Source of the DNA: Actinomycetes bacterium
GTDB lineage: Bacteria > Actinomycetota > Actinomycetes > Actinomycetales > Cellulomonadaceae
DNA: 9,413 nt
NCBI GenBank assembly: GCA_023438885.1
Contig: JAEXPS010000195.1
Location: 1 to 9,413 of the forward strand
Direction: 5' to 3'
The notes below the pieces were generated by a model. It was not told the origin of the DNA and ran no database searches. It saw nothing but the letters and a program-made list of their open reading frames with translations. Of this stretch, positions 7,443-9,413 are shown in pieces; within the stretch, counting starts at the first letter, position 1; each line of letters starts with the position of its first letter. A program made the translations under genes and the position numbers.

Positions 7443-7458
7443 TGCCTACATGTTGCAT
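7443..7458 (-). promoter_or_regulatory. NrdR box 2 (distal, degenerate)
   Basis: TGCCTACATGTTGCAT shares the core ACATGTTG with box 1 and matches the NrdR consensus at 9 of 16 positions. Its centre is 32 bp from that of box 1, about three helical turns, which is the usual spacing of NrdR box pairs. The spacing supports this weaker copy more than its sequence does. Confidence 0.6.
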
Positions 7459-7462
7459 TCTC
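7457..7462 (-). promoter_or_regulatory. Weak candidate -10 of the nrdD operon
   Basis: The - strand GAGAAT matches 4 of 6 bases of TATAAT. It would place the start of transcription near 7450, inside NrdR box 2 and about 56 bp from the centre of the DosR-like dyad. No -35 consensus is seen 16-18 bp upstream, which would fit an activator-dependent promoter. Another weak candidate, TATGGG, lies near 7393-7398. Confidence 0.25.
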
Positions 7463-7499
7463 TCATCTGGGTGCGACGCCGCCCCGGGCCCTTCGGCGT

Positions 7500-7513
7500 G
7501 GGACCTTGGTCCC
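7500..7513 (-). promoter_or_regulatory. DosR/DevR-like hypoxia box
   Basis: GGGACCTTGGTCCC is a perfect dyad (GGGACC/GGTCCC around TT). It matches the core of the mycobacterial DosR box, GGGACTWWAGTCCC, except for a symmetrical T-to-C and A-to-G exchange that preserves the dyad. It lies 151 bp upstream of the nrdD start in the only non-coding space before the operon. A hypoxia regulator driving an anaerobic reductase makes biological sense. No regulator gene is in the window. Confidence 0.5.
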
Positions 7514-7522
7514 GTTTCTTGG

Positions 7523-7536
7523 GTGATCTTCGTCCC
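7523..7536 (-). promoter_or_regulatory. Possible second, degenerate DosR-like site
   Basis: GTGATCTTCGTCCC matches a relaxed DosR core (GGGACYWWRGTCCC) at 11 of 14 positions, with one intact GTCCC half. Its centre is 23 bp from that of the strong dyad, roughly two helical turns. Weak on its own; reported because such sites often occur in pairs. Confidence 0.3.
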
Positions 7537-7545
7537 GGACCAGCG

Positions 7546-7576
7546 AAGCCCCCACCGGGCGGGCCGATGGGGGCTT
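7546..7576 (-). terminator. Hairpin terminator of the wall-anchored protein gene
   Basis: The 9-bp perfect inverted repeat AAGCCCCCA (7546-7554) / TGGGGGCTT (7568-7576) has a 13-nt GC-rich loop. AGC/GCT can extend the stem across a bulged G. It starts 17 nt after the stop codon on the - strand and insulates the nrdD promoter from upstream transcription. Confidence 0.75.
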
Positions 7577-7593
7577 GCTCGTCGCCGGTGAGG

Positions 7594-8232
7594 TCAGCGG
7601 GTGGCGCGACGCGCCCGTCGATGCGTCGCGACGACCGCTGCCGCTCCGGCGGCGATGATGCCGATGGCCAGGGCGGCGAGCGACGTGACGTCCGAGCCGG
7701 TCTCGGCCAGAACAGCCGTGACAGCCGGGGCATCCTCGGGGTCGGTCGCGTTGTCGTCGGCCAGCACGGCGGTGGTCGGGGTGGAGGTCGGGGACTGGCC
7801 CGGGGCGGGGTCGACGACGTCGCCCGGGTCGGAGGGGTCGTCGCCCGGGTCGGACGGGTCGCCGGGGACCTCGCCGCCGTCGCCGGGGTCGTCACTCGGG
7901 TCGTCACCGGTGGACGTCGGGGTCACGCAGAGGTTCGCGTACGTCGCCTGGCCGGCCGCGTCCCAGTTGCGGCCCTCGAACGCGACACCGTCGACCGTGA
8001 ACGGCGGGATCACGTCGCCGTCGTGACCCTCGTGCCCGTTGAGCACGCCACTGGCACTGGGGGTGATCTCCACGAGGCCGTCGCCACCGCCGGTGTGGCA
8101 GATCGTGACCCTGAACGGGCCGGGGTCGGTCACGGCCGCGTGCGCCGCGGTGGCCGGTCCCGCCGCAAGGCCCGCCAGCACGAGCCCGAGAACCAGCGCG
8201 GGGCGCCGGTGACGGGATGCGGTGAACGCCAT
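7594..8232 (-). CDS. Secreted cell-wall protein with LAETG sortase signal
   Basis: The protein has 212 residues and the start ATG 8232 is preceded by GAGGAG (8239-8244, spacing 6). Residues 1-32 form a signal peptide: basic RHRR, a hydrophobic core, and likely cleavage near ATAAHA-A. Residues 38-104 hold a small domain with VTICHTGGG (42-50), EITPSASGVLNGHEGHDGDVIPPF-type residues (56-78) and C102. A similar CH...HxxH...DIIPPF pattern recurs in many uncharacterised secreted actinobacterial proteins. The role is unknown; metal binding by C45, H46, H67 and H70 is a guess. Residues 108-140 are an acidic Asp/Pro/Ser/Gly stalk. LAETG (175-179), a hydrophobic segment (183-202) and the basic tail HRRARRATR form a sorting signal of the LAxTG type used by class E sortases. 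It appears to be a single-gene unit. Confidence 0.8.
   Translation of the reverse strand: MAFTASRHRRPALVLGLVLAGLAAGPATAAHAAVTDPGPFRVTICHTGGGDGLVEITPSASGVLNGHEGHDGDVIPPFTVDGVAFEGRNWDAAGQATYANLCVTPTSTGDDPSDDPGDGGEVPGDPSDPGDDPSDPGDVVDPAPGQSPTSTPTTAVLADDNATDPEDAPAVTAVLAETGSDVTSLAALAIGIIAAGAAAVVATHRRARRATR
7819..7860. repeat. 21-bp tandem repeat encoding the DPSDPGD stalk
   Basis: Two adjacent 21-bp units (7819-7839 and 7840-7860) differ at one base and encode the 7-residue acidic unit DPSDPGD. More diverged copies continue to about 7915. The unit length keeps the frame, so stalk length could vary between strains. Confidence 0.75.
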
Positions 8233-8285
8233 GGACAGCTCCTCGAGGCAGTCGGACGAGCGCCCAACTGACGGCGCAGAACCGT

Positions 8286-8291
8286 AATCTA
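8286..8291 (-). promoter_or_regulatory. Weak candidate -10 of the wall-anchored protein gene
   Basis: The - strand TAGATT fits TANNNT and lies in an AT-richer patch about 54 bp before ATG 8232. No -35 match was found at 16-18 bp. It sits between the pxpC hairpin and the gene start, where a promoter is expected. Confidence 0.3.
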
Positions 8292-8323
8292 GCGGACATT
8301 TCGGACACCCCGGGCGGCCTCGA

Positions 8324-8354
8324 GGCTCTCTCCGGGGGTGAAGTTCCGGGAGCC
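8324..8354 (-). terminator. Candidate hairpin terminator of pxpC
   Basis: GGCTC (8324-8328) pairs with GAGCC (8350-8354). Inside it, CCGG pairs with CCGG across a 3-nt bulge and a 10-nt loop. It begins 3 nt after the pxpC stop codon on the - strand. There is no U-tract, so termination is likely but not certain. Confidence 0.5.
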
Positions 8355-8357
8355 CGC

Positions 8358-9401
8358 CTACCCCGCGCGGACGACGAACCGCACGCGGTCGCCCGGGCGG
8401 CACTGTGCGGCACGCGTCACTCCGTCCGCCGTCAGCACCGCCACCACGGGGTACCCGCCCGTTACGGGATGGTCGGGGCCGAACACCACCGGCCGCCCGT
8501 CCGGAGGCACCTGCACCGCCCCGAGCACCAGCCCCTCGGACGCGAGCTCGCCCCCGCGCGCCCGGGTCAGCGGCTGCCCGTCCAGCCTCAACGCGACGCG
8601 GTTGCTCGCGGCCGTCACCGTCCACACCTGCTCGCCGAGCCGCCGCCGCGACTCCTCCGTGAGCCAGTCGGACCGCGGCCCCACCGTGACAGGCAGCTCC
8701 ACCACCGCCGGCAGCCCCACGACCGCCGGGACGGAGCTCGCACCCCCGGTCGCGGCGGCCGGCCCCGGCTGCGCCTCAGGGTCGGGCGCGCGGGTCGCCT
8801 CCGCCTGCGCTGCGGTCGCACGCGCGGCGTGCATCTGCCGCACCGCGGGCGTGCCGACGCACCTCGCGTCCTCGTCCAGCACGGGCAGACCGTCGAAGGC
8901 GTGGCCGAGCGGCAGCCAGTCCCCCGGCGCCAGCGGCGCCGGGCCGAGCCCCGACAGCACGTCCGACGAGCACGAGCCCAGCACCGCCGGCGCCTCGATC
9001 CCACCCCGCACGGCCAGCCAGGTGCGCAGCCCGGTGTCGGGCGCCCCCAGCACCAGGGTCGCCCCGGCCGGCACCCGCACCGCCCGCCAGAGCGGCACCG
9101 GAACCCCGTCCAGCTCGGCGTGCGCATCGGAGCCGGTCAACGCGACGGCGGTCGTCCGCGTGAAGCGCACGACGAGCCCACCCAGCACCGCCTCGAGACC
9201 CGCCGCACCCGCTGCGTTGCCCACCAGCCGGTTCGCGGCACGGAGCGCGGCCGGGTCCGCCGCTCCCGAGCGTGGTACTCCGACCGCCGCCAGCCCCGCC
9301 CGACCGAGGTCCTCCACCAGCACCAGCACCCCGGTCGCCAGCACCTCCACCCCGGCCACCGGCCCCGCCTCTGTGGACGCCAGCACCTCCACCCCGGCCA
9401 C
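8358..9401 (-). CDS. pxpC: 5-oxoprolinase subunit C (biotin-dependent carboxyltransferase/KipA family)
   Basis: With PxpA and PxpB this subunit cleaves 5-oxoproline to glutamate using ATP in the cytoplasm; the family also includes Bacillus KipA. From GTG 9401 the protein has 347 residues. Family landmarks are VLVEDLGRAGLAAVGVPRSGAAD (about 26-48), WLAVRGGI (128-135), LGSCSSDVLSGLGP (141-154), VGPRSDWLT (240-248), SNRVALRLDG (266-275) and the strongly conserved-looking SEGLVLGAVQVPPDGRPVVFGPDHPVTGGYP (288-318), ending in RPGDRVRF. Many relatives have Arg where C144 stands. An Ala/Pro/Glu-rich segment (about 190-232) looks like a flexible insertion. The start is uncertain: GTG 9401 and GTG 9359 lie in duplicated DNA, and the frame stays open to the window end, so the gene could extend beyond it. 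pxpB would be expected upstream, outside the window. Confidence 0.87.
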   Translation of the reverse strand: MAGVEVLASTEAGPVAGVEVLATGVLVLVEDLGRAGLAAVGVPRSGAADPAALRAANRLVGNAAGAAGLEAVLGGLVVRFTRTTAVALTGSDAHAELDGVPVPLWRAVRVPAGATLVLGAPDTGLRTWLAVRGGIEAPAVLGSCSSDVLSGLGPAPLAPGDWLPLGHAFDGLPVLDEDARCVGTPAVRQMHAARATAAQAEATRAPDPEAQPGPAAATGGASSVPAVVGLPAVVELPVTVGPRSDWLTEESRRRLGEQVWTVTAASNRVALRLDGQPLTRARGGELASEGLVLGAVQVPPDGRPVVFGPDHPVTGGYPVVAVLTADGVTRAAQCRPGDRVRFVVRAG

Positions 9402-9413
9402 CGGCCCCGCCTC
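9336..9413. repeat. Direct repeat duplicating the pxpC start region
   Basis: Two identical 36-bp copies (9336-9371 and 9378-9413) are separated by TGTGGA, a 42-bp period that keeps the reading frame. The encoded unit is EAGPVAGVEVLA. Each copy carries GAGGCGGGGCCG followed by GTG on the - strand, so the putative ribosome binding site and start codon are duplicated. The second copy ends exactly at the window edge, so more copies may follow. Confidence 0.9.

Noticed and set aside
5511..7526. Long + strand open frame (671 codons) opposite nrdD.
   Set aside because: It lies opposite unmistakable NrdD sequence and consists of repetitive Arg/Val/Leu/Glu-rich text typical of antisense frames.
7523..7542. 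TGGTCC...GGACCA inverted repeat (7507-7512 and 7537-7542) as a separate stem-loop or riboswitch.
   Set aside because: Only 6 bp with a 24-nt gap, and the left arm is part of the DosR-like dyad. No riboswitch consensus was recognised in the leader.

Overview
The window is uniformly GC-rich with tightly packed genes. It looks like chromosomal DNA of a high-GC actinomycete, probably a facultatively anaerobic Micrococcales/Cellulomonas-type organism. That assignment is inference. It rests on the base composition, a 13E12/DUF222 HNH gene, an actinobacterial LAxTG sortase-E-type signal, a SigE-family sigma/anti-sigma pair and a class III (anaerobic) ribonucleotide reductase. No rRNA, tRNA, CRISPR array, insertion sequence or phage module was seen.

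Left part, + strand. The C-terminal end of an ECF sigma factor (1-234) overlaps by 4 bp a one-pass membrane protein (231-1412) with no zinc-finger motif and two copies of an extracytoplasmic domain, a likely anti-sigma partner. A 14-bp inverted repeat (1421-1469) closes this unit. Next is a DUF222/HNH endonuclease-like gene (1534-2976). Its start codon directly abuts a LexA/SOS-box-like sequence and a TANNNT -10 element, so it may be leaderless and DNA-damage inducible.

Centre, - strand. Reading right to left, nrdD (7349-5478), nrdG (5481-4810) and a Pif1-type helicase with a C-terminal WYL domain (4801-3191) form one compact operon: a 4-bp overlap, then an 8-nt gap, ending in a strong hairpin at 3157-3183. 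NrdD makes deoxynucleotides without oxygen, NrdG installs its glycyl radical, and the helicase presumably acts on DNA under the same condition. The leader (7350-7545) carries two NrdR-box-like sites 32 bp apart centre to centre. Further upstream is a 14-bp dyad resembling the DosR/DevR hypoxia box, with a weaker second copy 23 bp away. Control by both oxygen status and dNTP level is the most interesting hypothesis in the window.

Right part, - strand. A predicted secreted, wall-anchored protein (8232-7594) has a signal peptide, a small Cys/His-containing domain, an acidic DPSDPGD stalk and an LAETG sorting signal, and is followed by a hairpin terminator. Upstream of it is a PxpC/KipA-family 5-oxoprolinase subunit (about 9401-8358). 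The start region of that gene is duplicated in a 42-bp-period repeat that runs into the window edge.
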